Positions 27,040 through 35,773 of a DNA stretch of 64,000 nucleotides are shown here, one piece after another. How positions within the stretch are numbered: position 1 is the stretch's first letter; every line of letters starts with the position of its first letter. Source of the stretch: Methanosphaera sp. BMS (GTDB taxonomy: Archaea > Methanobacteriota > Methanobacteria > Methanobacteriales > Methanobacteriaceae). The stretch is from the NCBI RefSeq assembly GCF_003268005.1, contig NZ_CP014213.1, positions 620,001 to 684,000 of the forward strand. The letters run 5' to 3'. The notes under the pieces are model-generated. The model was given only the letters and a program-made list of their open reading frames with translations. It was not told where the DNA came from and made no database searches. The position numbers were made by a program, and so were the translations under genes.

Positions 27040-28524
27040 TTATATTAGCTTATAGTATGCCAGGAAGGATTTCATCATCTTATATGATTTTTCAACACTG
27101 CCCTTTGCTATGGTACCATGAGCTGTCTTGACTTCACAGGTTACACTGGTTATGGAATTTAGATTACAGTAATCCTCCAATGATCCAGGATATTCAGTAC
27201 CGGCCCTATTATAAATTATTGAACTGCTGCCGGTTTTACCTGCAATGTACTTTGACAGCGTGGCACTGCCGGCGGTTGGTTTATATGAACCAAATACCGC
27301 ATCACGTCCGGGTTCACCACCGGGCATTGTACAATGGAAATCACCCAATGCAACAGCTTTCTTACTTTTTGCAAAGTTGTAGACGTTATTGCTAATTGTT
27401 CCCTTCTTATTTGCTACACTATTAAGATTTATACCATTTAATGTTCGTGTATTGTTTCCTGTATAGCTTGGAGCTACAAATGGTATGATATATACCGTTC
27501 CATGAATATTAACTGTGGACAAGTCATTTATCAGTTTAACACAAGCTGATTGTGATGAAAGTTCACTTCCATGTATACCGCTTACGATAAATACTGTATT
27601 TCCCTTGCCATTTCCTAAGCATACGTAAGGTGTTCCCTTTGATGCAGCATTTATCAGTTCGTTAGTAAGGGATGACTTGGTCAGGTTATTGTATAATATC
27701 TTATTTGCCTTAATGTTTCCTTTGCTATTCCAGTTAAGCACGTTAACCTTAAGTGAAACCAATAATTTACTATCCCTACTGCTATAAGTGTATCTTTTTG
27801 TACCGCTATATTTAGCTGTTATCGTATAGTTTTTAACAACATTCAATGGTGTGTACTTTAAGCTGGCTACACCATTAACTACCTTTACCTGAGATATGCT
27901 GACACCGTTTATCTTAAATACTACTGTACCTTCATTGACTTTTACACCATTTTTATCCTTAACCAGGGCACTTATTACACATGATGTGTTTGTTTTGGCA
28001 TTGACATTACTTAATGTTACGACCGTTTGCATCTTGTTAACCTTAAGCGTTGCGTTAGAACGGTATCCATTGATTGATTTGGTACCGCCATATACAACAC
28101 TGATGTTATAGTTTTTTGCAGTCAAGTTTTTAGTATTATAAAGTATGCTGGCTTTACCGTTTTTAATATCAGTGTATCCTATACTAACACCATTTATTTT
28201 AAAGAGTACCTTTCCTGTGGTGATATATTTATTTGAAGTTTTATCCACTATGGTTGCCTTAAGCAATGCCTTATTGGAATAGGTTACTGTTGTATCGGCA
28301 ACTTTGATCTTTGAGCTATGCTTTGCAGTTGCCGTCTTTAAATCCTTAGAATCCTTAATAGAAGAATCCTGCAATGATTGTTGATTGTCATTTTCTTGGT
28401 TGATTGTATTATCAATTGTACTCTCAGCATTAACCATTGTTGTATCATTTGATGTGGCAGATACACTTGAAATGATGGTTAATGCAAATAGAATAAACAA
28501 TACCATAATCGTTTTATTCTTTAT
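27040..28524 (-). CDS. Secreted Ig-like protein with C-terminal M14/AstE-type zinc carboxypeptidase domain
   Basis: About 494 residues. Signal peptide (KNKTIMVLFILFALTIISSVSA), a polar linker, two Ig-like domains (about 80-255 with VLFKINGVSI and VVFKINGVSI repeats as in adhesin-like proteins), then a domain with GIHGSE (zinc His and Glu, about residues 317-321), NTRTLNGINLN (Arg and Asn of M14 substrate site), LGDFHCTMPGG (third zinc ligand His) and TCEVKT (catalytic Glu). It probably cuts peptides at the cell surface, e.g. of pseudomurein (inference). AGGAGGT stands six bases before an in-frame ATA at 28524, which restores the Lys-rich start of the signal peptide; the first ATG is at 28506. 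Confidence 0.8.
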   Translation of the reverse strand: MKNKTIMVLFILFALTIISSVSATSNDTTMVNAESTIDNTINQENDNQQSLQDSSIKDSKDLKTATAKHSSKIKVADTTVTYSNKALLKATIVDKTSNKYITTGKVLFKINGVSIGYTDIKNGKASILYNTKNLTAKNYNISVVYGGTKSINGYRSNATLKVNKMQTVVTLSNVNAKTNTSCVISALVKDKNGVKVNEGTVVFKINGVSISQVKVVNGVASLKYTPLNVVKNYTITAKYSGTKRYTYSSRDSKLLVSLKVNVLNWNSKGNIKANKILYNNLTKSSLTNELINAASKGTPYVCLGNGKGNTVFIVSGIHGSELSSQSACVKLINDLSTVNIHGTVYIIPFVAPSYTGNNTRTLNGINLNSVANKKGTISNNVYNFAKSKKAVALGDFHCTMPGGEPGRDAVFGSYKPTAGSATLSKYIAGKTGSSSIIYNRAGTEYPGSLEDYCNLNSITSVTCEVKTAHGTIAKGSVEKSYKMMKSFLAYYKLI

Positions 28525-28739
28525 GTTGAGACCTCCTTATTTAATAAATTTTTTTAACTTTCATATTATATATTATATTTAATAATTAACTGTTAAAAAG
28601 ATTTAGGAATTTATTAACAAGACGCATATTATATCCTGATATTTAACATTAAATAATAAAATTGTCGTGGAAAAATAAATTAAATGATATAACCAAGTAA
28701 TGATATAAATATCTATAATTAAGATAAGGGTATTTTAAT

Positions 28740-29309
28740 ATGAATTCCAAACTAAATAAGAACTTGTCCAGCGATGAATTTAGGGAGTATTATTTCTTAA
28801 AGGAGGACTTGGTTGATTTTTGCAGAAATGAAGGCCTTAAGGTCTCGGGCAATAAAAAGGATCTTGAAGAAAGAATCATATACTACTTGGATAATGATAA
28901 AAGCCTTGACAATACCGAAACTGCCTTAAAAAGAAATAAACACGTGGATATATCAATGGACACCGTTATAGGTGAAAACTTTGTTTGTTCACAGGAAGTA
29001 AGAACGTTTTTTCAAAACAAGATTGGTTCAAACTTCAAATTTAAGGTAGGATTTCAGAAGTGGTTAAAGTCTAACCCCGATAAGACATTTGCCGATGCCA
29101 TCATGGCATATGAAGAAATAACCAATACTCTTAAAAATAGTGATACAACTATTGACAGTCAATTCCAATATAATACTTATATCCGGGATTTTTTTAATTC
29201 AAATAAAGATAAATCTTTTAAGGATGCAGTTAAATGTTGGAATTATAAGAAGAATCTTAAGGGATTGCATAAATATGAGGACAGTGATCTTATAGTCCTG
29301 GAAAAATAA
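28740..29309 (+). CDS. SAP-domain protein (DUF6434-like)
   Basis: 189 residues. N-terminal SAP-like helix-extension-helix (LKEDLVDFCRNEGLKVSGNKKDLEERIIYYL, about 20-55), then a region with EVRTFFQNKIGSNFKFKVGFQKWLKSNPDKTFADAIMAYEEI, repeated in weaker form as YIRDFFNSNKDKSFKDAVKCWNYKK. SAP motifs bind DNA or RNA; the second part resembles DUF6434, which usually accompanies SAP in small bacterial and archaeal proteins. Single gene; AAGGGT before ATG. Confidence 0.75.
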   Translation: MNSKLNKNLSSDEFREYYFLKEDLVDFCRNEGLKVSGNKKDLEERIIYYLDNDKSLDNTETALKRNKHVDISMDTVIGENFVCSQEVRTFFQNKIGSNFKFKVGFQKWLKSNPDKTFADAIMAYEEITNTLKNSDTTIDSQFQYNTYIRDFFNSNKDKSFKDAVKCWNYKKNLKGLHKYEDSDLIVLEK

Positions 29310-29429
29310 TGACTTTATTTAGATTATAAAAGTGAAAAGCTTTTATTAGCTTATTTTTCTTATACATTTTTTAAAACATTCTTTATATTGTTTTTTGTAA
29401 AAAAATTAATTATGAAAATGTATTATTTT

Positions 29430-29561
29430 TTATTCTATTTTATGGTTTAATGGTTTGTTTATGTCCTTTTTTGTAGTGTATATGATGTTTGGTTTGATGT
29501 ATGTATATTTGCTGTTGCTTGAATCATTAATTTGTACTATTTTTTTGTGCATGTAAGTCAC
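29430..29561 (-). CDS. Small protein (43 residues), divergent from the tautomerase gene
   Basis: GAGGTGA (29574-29568) lies six bases before GTG 29561, which opens a 43-codon frame (TYMHKKIVQINDSSNSKY, basic and polar, ending NHKIE). The ribosome binding site is one of the best in the window, which is the main reason to call it. The CsoR-like palindrome at 29590 lies directly upstream, so this gene and the tautomerase may share an operator. No family recognised. Confidence 0.45.
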   Translation of the reverse strand: MTYMHKKIVQINDSSNSKYTYIKPNIIYTTKKDINKPLNHKIE

Positions 29562-29589
29562 TTTTATTCACCTCAAAATATATTATACC

Positions 29590-29607
29590 TATACCCCTAT
29601 GGGTATA
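29590..29607. promoter_or_regulatory. CsoR/RcnR-like palindrome between divergent genes
   Basis: TATACCCCTATGGGTATA: 7-base arms TATACCC/GGGTATA around CTAT. C/G tracts flanked by A/T as here are the hallmark of operators bound by the CsoR/RcnR/FrmR family. It is a striking C+G cluster in a very A/T-rich stretch. It lies 106 bases before the tautomerase start and 29 bases before the small divergent gene. Confidence 0.6.
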
Positions 29608-29712
29608 ATATTTATTATAAAACTAATAGTATATAAAGGTTATGATTAGAATACATTATATACGAATAAAACAATATATTAATATTATAAAATACCTCAT
29701 TGGAGTGATAAA

Positions 29713-29940
29713 ATGCCATATATTAGAATTAAAGCTTACCCAAAAGATGAAGACACTAAAAAGAAAGTTGTGGAAGAAATAAATGACATATTCCTTAAAT
29801 ACTGGGGATGTCCCCAGGAAGCACTATGCATATCCTTAGAAGAGGTTGAACCAGAAAAATGGAATGAATCGGTTAGAGAAGTTGAAATATTACCTAATAA
29901 AGAAAAAATGATGATATTTGACGGAAAAAAACAGTACTGA
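29713..29940 (+). CDS. 4-oxalocrotonate tautomerase-like protein
   Basis: 75 residues, the size of small tautomerases. It starts MPYIRIKAYPKDEDTKKKVVEEINDIF; Pro2 becomes the N-terminal catalytic base after Met removal. EALCISLEEVEPEKWNE follows the PptA-type pattern. Substrate unknown. GGAGTGAT precedes ATG. A CsoR-like palindrome upstream suggests ligand- or metal-controlled expression. Confidence 0.85.
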   Translation: MPYIRIKAYPKDEDTKKKVVEEINDIFLKYWGCPQEALCISLEEVEPEKWNESVREVEILPNKEKMMIFDGKKQY

Positions 29941-30203
29941 TAAATAAATCAATACTCCAAACAATAATACTCATGCTAATAATCTTCTCCACTTTTTTAT
30001 TTTACAATTAAACCCATTTTTTAATACTAAAAAAAATATTAAAACCTATGATAAACAAATGCTTAGAAAAATAGTTGATACGATTTTTTTTTATAAATAA
30101 TAACAATATTTATTTTTATATGGATAATTTAGCCATAATTAATTAATTATAAATAATATTGACTACAAAACTTAATATAAATAGAATAATCTAGTGATTA
30201 ATT

Positions 30204-31532
30204 ATGAACGTAAAACATAACCTGGCATTAAGAATGGGTAAACTAACCTTAGCTATTCTCAAACTATTTAACAAAAATGGTACTGCACTACCGGGAAAGG
30301 TTGCTTTAACCATCGATAACTCATTTTTAGATGTCATAAACAAAAGTTGTGATAGAATCATATTAATCACTGGAACAAATGGTAAAACAACTACCAATAA
30401 CATCATTAACCATATAATTAGTGATTATAATGTGTTGTCAAACCTTAGAGGTGCCAATATGCCTCAAGGTATAGCCAGTACATATGTAAGAAACACCCAG
30501 AAAAGCTATGATTATGGAGTTTTTGAGGTAGATGAAGGATCATTGGACTACATCAGCAGCTTTTTGAAGCCTGATTATATTATTCTAACCAACTTCTTTA
30601 GAGATCAGCTTGACCGTTACGGTGAAATTGAAGGGATAATCAATGAAGTACTTGAAGACATCAAGCTGCTACCGGAAGCCACGTTAATAATTAACTGTGA
30701 TGATCCATATGTCAATCAGTTTAGAAATAAGTTGGATAATGAAGTAATCGGATTTGGAGTAGACATCAAATCAGAATCAGCAGAGAATTATCTGAATCTT
30801 AAGAAATGTCCATTATGTGGACGTAAACTGACCTATACCAATTATTATTATGGACATCTGGGCACATATGAATGTCAGGAATGCGGATTCAATAATAACA
30901 AAAAAGAATACAGTGTCATTTCTGCTGTTGAAAATGATTCTTCACAGACAATTACCATAAAACATGATAATAATGAATATGTCATCGAATATCCATATGT
31001 TGGATTGTACAATGCATATAACCTATGTGGTGCATTTGCATTATCGGATGAATTGAATTTTAATCTTGATAAAAGTATTGAAAAGATAGAATCATTCACC
31101 TTTAGCATAGGCAGGATGGAAGAGTTTAACTATAAAAATAAGATAGTGAAGGTTATCTTAACAAAAAATCCAGTTGGTTTAGGCCAGGTAACCGACATAA
31201 TATCCAATGATGATAGAAAAAAGAGCATACTGCACATATTGAATGATAATCCTGCAGATGGTAGAGACATATCCTGGATATGGGATGCAACCACCAAAAT
31301 TGATAATGATGACAGTGTAATAAATTATTATTGCAGCGGCATAAGGGCAGAGGATATAGCCCTTAAAAAGAAGTACGACGATGTAGATGTCGAAAAGATT
31401 CATATTGATGATAATATGTACAGTTGTATCGATACGGCCATAGAAGATGATGTGGAGATTGTATATGTACTTCCTACATATACGGCCGTATTTGATACAA
31501 GAGATTATATTAGTAAAATTGTAAACAGATGA
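30204..31532 (+). CDS. murT: MurT-like Mur ligase (lipid II isoglutaminyl synthase catalytic subunit)
   Basis: 442 residues. ATP loop GTNGKTTTNN, MPQGIASTYVRN, FEVDEGSLDYI, TNFFRDQLDRYGEI (Mur ligase central domain), a Cys4 zinc ribbon CPLCGRKL...YECQECGF inserted as in MurT, and the C-terminal DUF1727 part (KNPVGLGQV, ILNDNPADGRDISWIWD). In Gram-positive bacteria MurT with GatD amidates the D-Glu of lipid II. In a pseudomurein-making archaeon the acceptor must differ, since its peptides contain L-amino acids. The GatD-like gene follows after 10 bases. Confidence 0.85.
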   Translation: MNVKHNLALRMGKLTLAILKLFNKNGTALPGKVALTIDNSFLDVINKSCDRIILITGTNGKTTTNNIINHIISDYNVLSNLRGANMPQGIASTYVRNTQKSYDYGVFEVDEGSLDYISSFLKPDYIILTNFFRDQLDRYGEIEGIINEVLEDIKLLPEATLIINCDDPYVNQFRNKLDNEVIGFGVDIKSESAENYLNLKKCPLCGRKLTYTNYYYGHLGTYECQECGFNNNKKEYSVISAVENDSSQTITIKHDNNEYVIEYPYVGLYNAYNLCGAFALSDELNFNLDKSIEKIESFTFSIGRMEEFNYKNKIVKVILTKNPVGLGQVTDIISNDDRKKSILHILNDNPADGRDISWIWDATTKIDNDDSVINYYCSGIRAEDIALKKKYDDVDVEKIHIDDNMYSCIDTAIEDDVEIVYVLPTYTAVFDTRDYISKIVNR

Positions 31533-31542
31533 GGTATAAAAA

Positions 31543-32265
31543 ATGCAGCTAGATCTATTTCACCTATACCCGGACATGCTAAACCTTTATGGTGATACCG
31601 GCAATGTCCGATGTCTTACAAAAAGAGCTGAAACTCGCGGCATACATGTTAACATACATAACTTTAGTGATGATAATAAAGACGATTTGAATGATGGCGA
31701 CTTGTTCTTTATAGGTGGAGGTTCAGATAAATCACAGCAATTAGTTTATAGGGATTTTCTCGACTATAAGGACACTTTCAAGGATTTGATTGATAATGAT
31801 AAGGTAGTTCTTGCAGTATGTGGTGGTTATCAGTTACTTGGAGCCGAATATATTGACAAGGAAGGAAATTGTCTGCCTGGTCTTAATATCCTGGATTATA
31901 ACACTGCTTCAAGTGATAAAAAAAGAATTATTGGCAACATCATTATTAAAAGTAGTTTGGATATTACTCCCAAGACCATCGTAGGTTTTGAAAATCATGG
32001 CGGTAGAACATACAGTAAATATGATGCACTGGGGGATGTTTTAGTTGGCTATGGCAATAATGAGGATGACAAAACAGAGGGTGTGGTTTATAAAAATTAT
32101 ATTGGAACATATCTTCATGGACCTATACTTCCAAAAAATCCACACTTGGCTGACTATCTTATACTAAAGGCCCTCCAAAACAAATATGATATCGATTCAT
32201 TAGAACCGATTGATGACTCAATAGAAATGAAAGCTCATCAAAAAGTATTAAAATTATATGGCTAA
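31543..32265 (+). CDS. gatD: GatD-like glutamine amidotransferase
   Basis: 240 residues of the CobB/CobQ-type class-I amidotransferase fold: LYPDMLNLYGDTGNVRCLTKRAE, FIGGGSDKSQQLV, LAVCGGYQLLG with the nucleophile Cys, GFENHGGRT and GTYLHGPILPKNPHLAD with the catalytic His. GatD supplies ammonia from glutamine to MurT. Spacing of 10 bases to murT and AGAGGT before the ATG (GAGGTATAAAAA) show an operon. Confidence 0.88.
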   Translation: MQLDLFHLYPDMLNLYGDTGNVRCLTKRAETRGIHVNIHNFSDDNKDDLNDGDLFFIGGGSDKSQQLVYRDFLDYKDTFKDLIDNDKVVLAVCGGYQLLGAEYIDKEGNCLPGLNILDYNTASSDKKRIIGNIIIKSSLDITPKTIVGFENHGGRTYSKYDALGDVLVGYGNNEDDKTEGVVYKNYIGTYLHGPILPKNPHLADYLILKALQNKYDIDSLEPIDDSIEMKAHQKVLKLYG

Positions 32266-32290
32266 AAATTAATTATATTAAATAGGCTAA

Positions 32291-32644
32291 TTAATTATAG
32301 CCATAAGGACCGTTATATGTATATTGACTATGTTTTAATTTATAATCCATAGCACTTATTTCATTACCGCTTAAAAGTCCATCATGATTAAAGTCAGATT
32401 CATCAAAAAACTTCTTTATAGAATCCGGATTGGTATGTGGTGGACATATCTGCTCCAAAGTATAATTTTCACGAGGATACTCCTTCTTATTATAGGTCCA
32501 ATTGTTATAGCTTAAGTTATCCATAGACCTATTTTCTACTATAGATTCACCATTATGACTTATGACAAATGAATATGTCATCATGACGAAAATAGCCAAA
32601 AAGGATAATGCTATAATTATATACATCAATCTTCTGTAATTCAT
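32291..32644 (-). CDS. Membrane-anchored protein with an EF-hand/dockerin-like calcium loop
   Basis: 117 residues. One N-terminal membrane segment (MYIIIALSFLAIFVMMTYSF), an Asn-rich outer stretch with N-glycosylation sequons, and DFNHDGLLSGNEI near residue 90, which fits the D-x-N-x-D-G-x-x-x-x-x-E loop of EF-hands and dockerins. Probably a small outside-facing calcium-binding protein. Single gene. The 357 bases upstream (32645-33001) are A/T-rich with no gene seen. Confidence 0.65.
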   Translation of the reverse strand: MNYRRLMYIIIALSFLAIFVMMTYSFVISHNGESIVENRSMDNLSYNNWTYNKKEYPRENYTLEQICPPHTNPDSIKKFFDESDFNHDGLLSGNEISAMDYKLKHSQYTYNGPYGYN

Positions 32645-33001
32645 AGATTCATCCCACGCATTAAATTTATGCTAGTGTCATTTAATAAATGGATTATAAA
32701 TACCTCCAAAGAATCCCCAAATATATTCATCGAATTAAACATACTTTCAAAAATTCAATAGAATTCATATTCAAAAAAAAATCCATATTAATTTCTTATT
32801 CCATTTTAAAAGTATATCATTACAAGCTATTATACTTTCTTAATAATTATTAGTGAAATACCTGCAACACATACAATAAACTATTAGAAATAAAAAGCAA
32901 TGAATCAGTACTGGTTAAATCACTTTCAATATACTATTAAATAATAAATATCATATTCAACATAAATATAAATAATTAAAAATTTTATAATGTGATTATA
33001 T

Positions 33002-33826
33002 ATGAATAGTAAATTATTACCAACAATTAGCATTTTTGTCCTAATATTATTATTGACAAGTAGTGTAAGTGCTGGTTTCTTTGGCGAAACAGATTCTAAC
33101 ACTAAAAATGATGATAAGACTTTCATCATAGGATTTGACCCTCAATTCCCGCCATTTGGATTTCAAGACAGTAATGGAGAATATACTGGATTTGACGTGG
33201 AATTAGCTAAAGAGGTGGCAAGAAGAAACAATTGGACATTTGTAGCCGAACCATTAATTGACTGGGAAACAAAGGATAATGAATTGGATTCCGGAATGAT
33301 AGATTGTATCTGGAGTGAATTTACAATAGACACAAGAGAAGACAAATACACATGGTCTAAACCATACTTCAATAACAAACAAGTATTTGTAGTAAAAGAT
33401 GATTCAAACATTTCCTCCATAAAAGACTTGAAGGGTAAAAGCATAGAACTTCAAAAAAGTACTTCCATTACAAACGCATTGGAAACTAATAATAAAACAC
33501 TGGCAGATTCCTTTGCAAGAATGACCGACGTTGATAACTACAACACAGCATACATGGATCTTAAATCAGGTGCATGTGATGCATTGATAGTTGATATTGG
33601 TTCAGCTAACTATCATTTGAATAATAATGAAAATAACAAAACATTTAAAATCCTCGACGAGGAACTTGTATCCGAGAAATATGGAATAGCATTTAAAAAG
33701 GGTAATGATGCCCTAAGAAATCAGGTACAGGATACATTGGATGAAATGTATGCCGATGGAACGGTTGACAAGATTGCTCAAAAATACAGTGCCTACGGTA
33801 TTCCTGAAGGAGTCATTAAACCCTAA
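33002..33826 (+). CDS. Amino-acid ABC transporter substrate-binding protein (orphan)
   Basis: 274 residues. Signal peptide (to about SVSAG, residue 26), then the periplasmic-binding-protein type 2 pattern of polar amino-acid receptors: IGFDPQFPPFGFQDSNGEYTGFDVELAKEVARR, SGMIDCIWSEFTIDTRE, SKPYFNNKQVFVV, LKGKSIELQKSTS, KYGIAFKKG, LDEMYADGTVDKIAQKY. No lipobox Cys is visible. The permease and ATPase are not nearby, so it must work with a transporter encoded elsewhere or act as a free binding protein. T7 terminator after the stop. Confidence 0.9.
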   Translation: MNSKLLPTISIFVLILLLTSSVSAGFFGETDSNTKNDDKTFIIGFDPQFPPFGFQDSNGEYTGFDVELAKEVARRNNWTFVAEPLIDWETKDNELDSGMIDCIWSEFTIDTREDKYTWSKPYFNNKQVFVVKDDSNISSIKDLKGKSIELQKSTSITNALETNNKTLADSFARMTDVDNYNTAYMDLKSGACDALIVDIGSANYHLNNNENNKTFKILDEELVSEKYGIAFKKGNDALRNQVQDTLDEMYADGTVDKIAQKYSAYGIPEGVIKP

Positions 33827-33838
33827 ACTCCCCTAATC

Positions 33839-33845
33839 TTTTTTT
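33839..33845 (+). terminator. T7 terminator
   Basis: Run of seven T 13 bases after the stop of the binding-protein gene. Confidence 0.4.
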
Positions 33846-33969
33846 ATTAATTATTTTTTATTGTAATATTTTACAATAATTAACTATATCTACTTTTAAA
33901 TTCTAATAGAATTATAATACTCTAAACTATAGCCATAATAGATATAAGTTGAAAATAAGGAAATGTGAT

Positions 33970-34695
33970 ATGATGAATCTCACAAAAGTAATTTATAAAA
34001 GACAATCAATAAGAAAATACAACAATAAAATACTAAGCGAAGAATCACTTCATTCAATCAGAAACTTCATAGATAATTCCAAAGTTTTAAACAACAATAT
34101 AAAATGGAGCTACGATATTGTCGATTCAAGTAAAATAAAGACAATCATGAACTGGAGGGCACAGTATTATATCCACATCTACAGCCAGAAAAAGGAAAAC
34201 TATAATGAAAATATAGGATTCATATTCCAGCAATTGGATTTATATCTTCAAAGCAATGATATTGGCAGCTGCTGGATAGGTGTAGCCAAGCCCAAAAACA
34301 ACTCCATTAATCATAATGACCATGAATATGTTATTTCATTGGCTTTTGGATATAGTGATGAGGACATACATAGGGACATTGACAAAATCAACCGGAAAAG
34401 TCTTGATGAAATCTCCGATAGAACTGATGATAAGTTGGATGTTGTACGGGTAGCACCATCGGCAATGAACAGCCAGCCATGGTACTTTACACATGAAGCC
34501 GACGATACATATAACATCTATAGAAAAAAGCAGAACATGATTAAAAGGAGATTGCTGGATAGATTAAATCAAATTGATATCGGCATAGCACTGGCACATA
34601 TATACATATCAAACATTGATTCATTTAAATTTAATAAAAATGAGGCCCATGAAGAAATAAATGGATATTATTATGAAGGATCATTTAAAATATAA
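33970..34695 (+). CDS. Nitroreductase-family protein
   Basis: About 241 residues: VIYKRQSIRKYNNKILSEESL is the N-terminal FMN-contact motif of nitroreductases; LQSNDIGSCWIGVAKP and RVAPSAMNSQPWYF are the later flavin motifs; IDIGIALAHIYIS closes the fold. It resembles the TM_nitroreductase group of archaea and clostridia, single-chain proteins with two half-domains. Electron donor and substrate unknown. ATG 33970 or 33973 fits AAGGA; an upstream TTG is less likely. Confidence 0.8.
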   Translation: MMNLTKVIYKRQSIRKYNNKILSEESLHSIRNFIDNSKVLNNNIKWSYDIVDSSKIKTIMNWRAQYYIHIYSQKKENYNENIGFIFQQLDLYLQSNDIGSCWIGVAKPKNNSINHNDHEYVISLAFGYSDEDIHRDIDKINRKSLDEISDRTDDKLDVVRVAPSAMNSQPWYFTHEADDTYNIYRKKQNMIKRRLLDRLNQIDIGIALAHIYISNIDSFKFNKNEAHEEINGYYYEGSFKI

Positions 34696-34757
34696 GTATA
34701 TTATTCTACTAAAATTATTTTTTAAAAAAAAATTAATTAAAAAAAAATGGATGAATC

Positions 34758-35027
34758 TTATTGTAAATCTATTTGTGTTAAGAATAATGGTATAGCTTGA
34801 TTGTTGTTTATAGCCCTGGTACATGCATATGTATCATATAATACATAAATAAACCAAAGTATTGCAATATAGAAGAATATACTTGAAACAAAGACATGTA
34901 ATAAACTAATTACTACAGAAATTACTAGTTCAACAAGTCCACGAGTAATCAATCCATTATAAATATTTCCAAGACCGTTTATGAAAAAACTTAAGAGTAA
35001 TGCAATAATATAATTTTTATGTCCCAT
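34758..35027 (-). CDS. TM2-domain-like small membrane protein
   Basis: 89 residues, two or three membrane segments. GHKNYIIALLLSFFINGLGNIYNGLITRGLVEL is the TM2-domain pattern (K...A.LL..F.G..G.H.FY.G...G). AGGAGG lies eight bases before ATG 35027, so a TTG one codon up is rejected. Function unknown. The plus-strand genes around it are unrelated. Confidence 0.7.
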   Translation of the reverse strand: MGHKNYIIALLLSFFINGLGNIYNGLITRGLVELVISVVISLLHVFVSSIFFYIAILWFIYVLYDTYACTRAINNNQAIPLFLTQIDLQ

Positions 35028-35225
35028 CAAATTTTCCTCCTTTTTATTTACTATATACTCTATTTATATTAATATATAATGATTATCAATATCATTAGAT
35101 GAATAACATAATAAAAATAATATGGAGGTTATCTAAAATTATTTACCATCATGTGTATAACATATATACAGAAGTTTATATATTAAATTTAAGAATAGAT
35201 ATGCAGAAGTTAAAGGATGATTTTA

Positions 35226-35675
35226 ATGACTAAAAAAAACTATTTATTTATATTATTACTTATCTTAACAATGATTCCACTATCGGCAAGTACAATATAC
35301 TCTGTAGAGGATAATGACATGAATATGAGTAAACTTAACGTATCGGCCGAACAATCATTTGATTTGGAAAGGATAACTGATGAAATTAAAACTCATAAAT
35401 ATTATGAAAATCACAGCAATGAAACATTGGCGTGGATGGAATCCCTACATGACAAGAAGGTATTTACCGGACGCCATTATATGGTGATTATGGACAGTGA
35501 TGAGGCAGACAAACTGCCGACTGAACTGGCAACAGATATAATAGTTTATGATGAATTTGAAGCCAATATCCTTGAAAACAAATCATTAGGAAATGGATTA
35601 AAAGACGTGTTATATGTGAAAAATGTTGAATTTAAAAAACAGGGCATTATATCATTTGATGAATATAATCCATAG
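35226..35675 (+). CDS. Secreted protein of unknown function
   Basis: 149 residues. Signal peptide TKKNYLFILLLILTMIPLSAS with cleavage near residue 20-27, then a small soluble domain: RITDEIKTHKYYENHSNETLAWMESL, KKVFTGRHYMVIMDSDEADKL, LATDIIVYDEFEANILE, KDVLYVKNVEF. The ATG at 35226 is preferred over one 9 bases upstream since AAGGATGATT serves as ribosome binding site. Family not recognised. Confidence 0.65.
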   Translation: MTKKNYLFILLLILTMIPLSASTIYSVEDNDMNMSKLNVSAEQSFDLERITDEIKTHKYYENHSNETLAWMESLHDKKVFTGRHYMVIMDSDEADKLPTELATDIIVYDEFEANILENKSLGNGLKDVLYVKNVEFKKQGIISFDEYNP

Positions 35676-35773
35676 ACTTATTAGCATACCCATTACAAAA
35701 TGCACTAGTCAATTATATCAAATAGATTAATGAAATATATGTATAACATTAAATTAATGAAGGAGGGTCAGGT

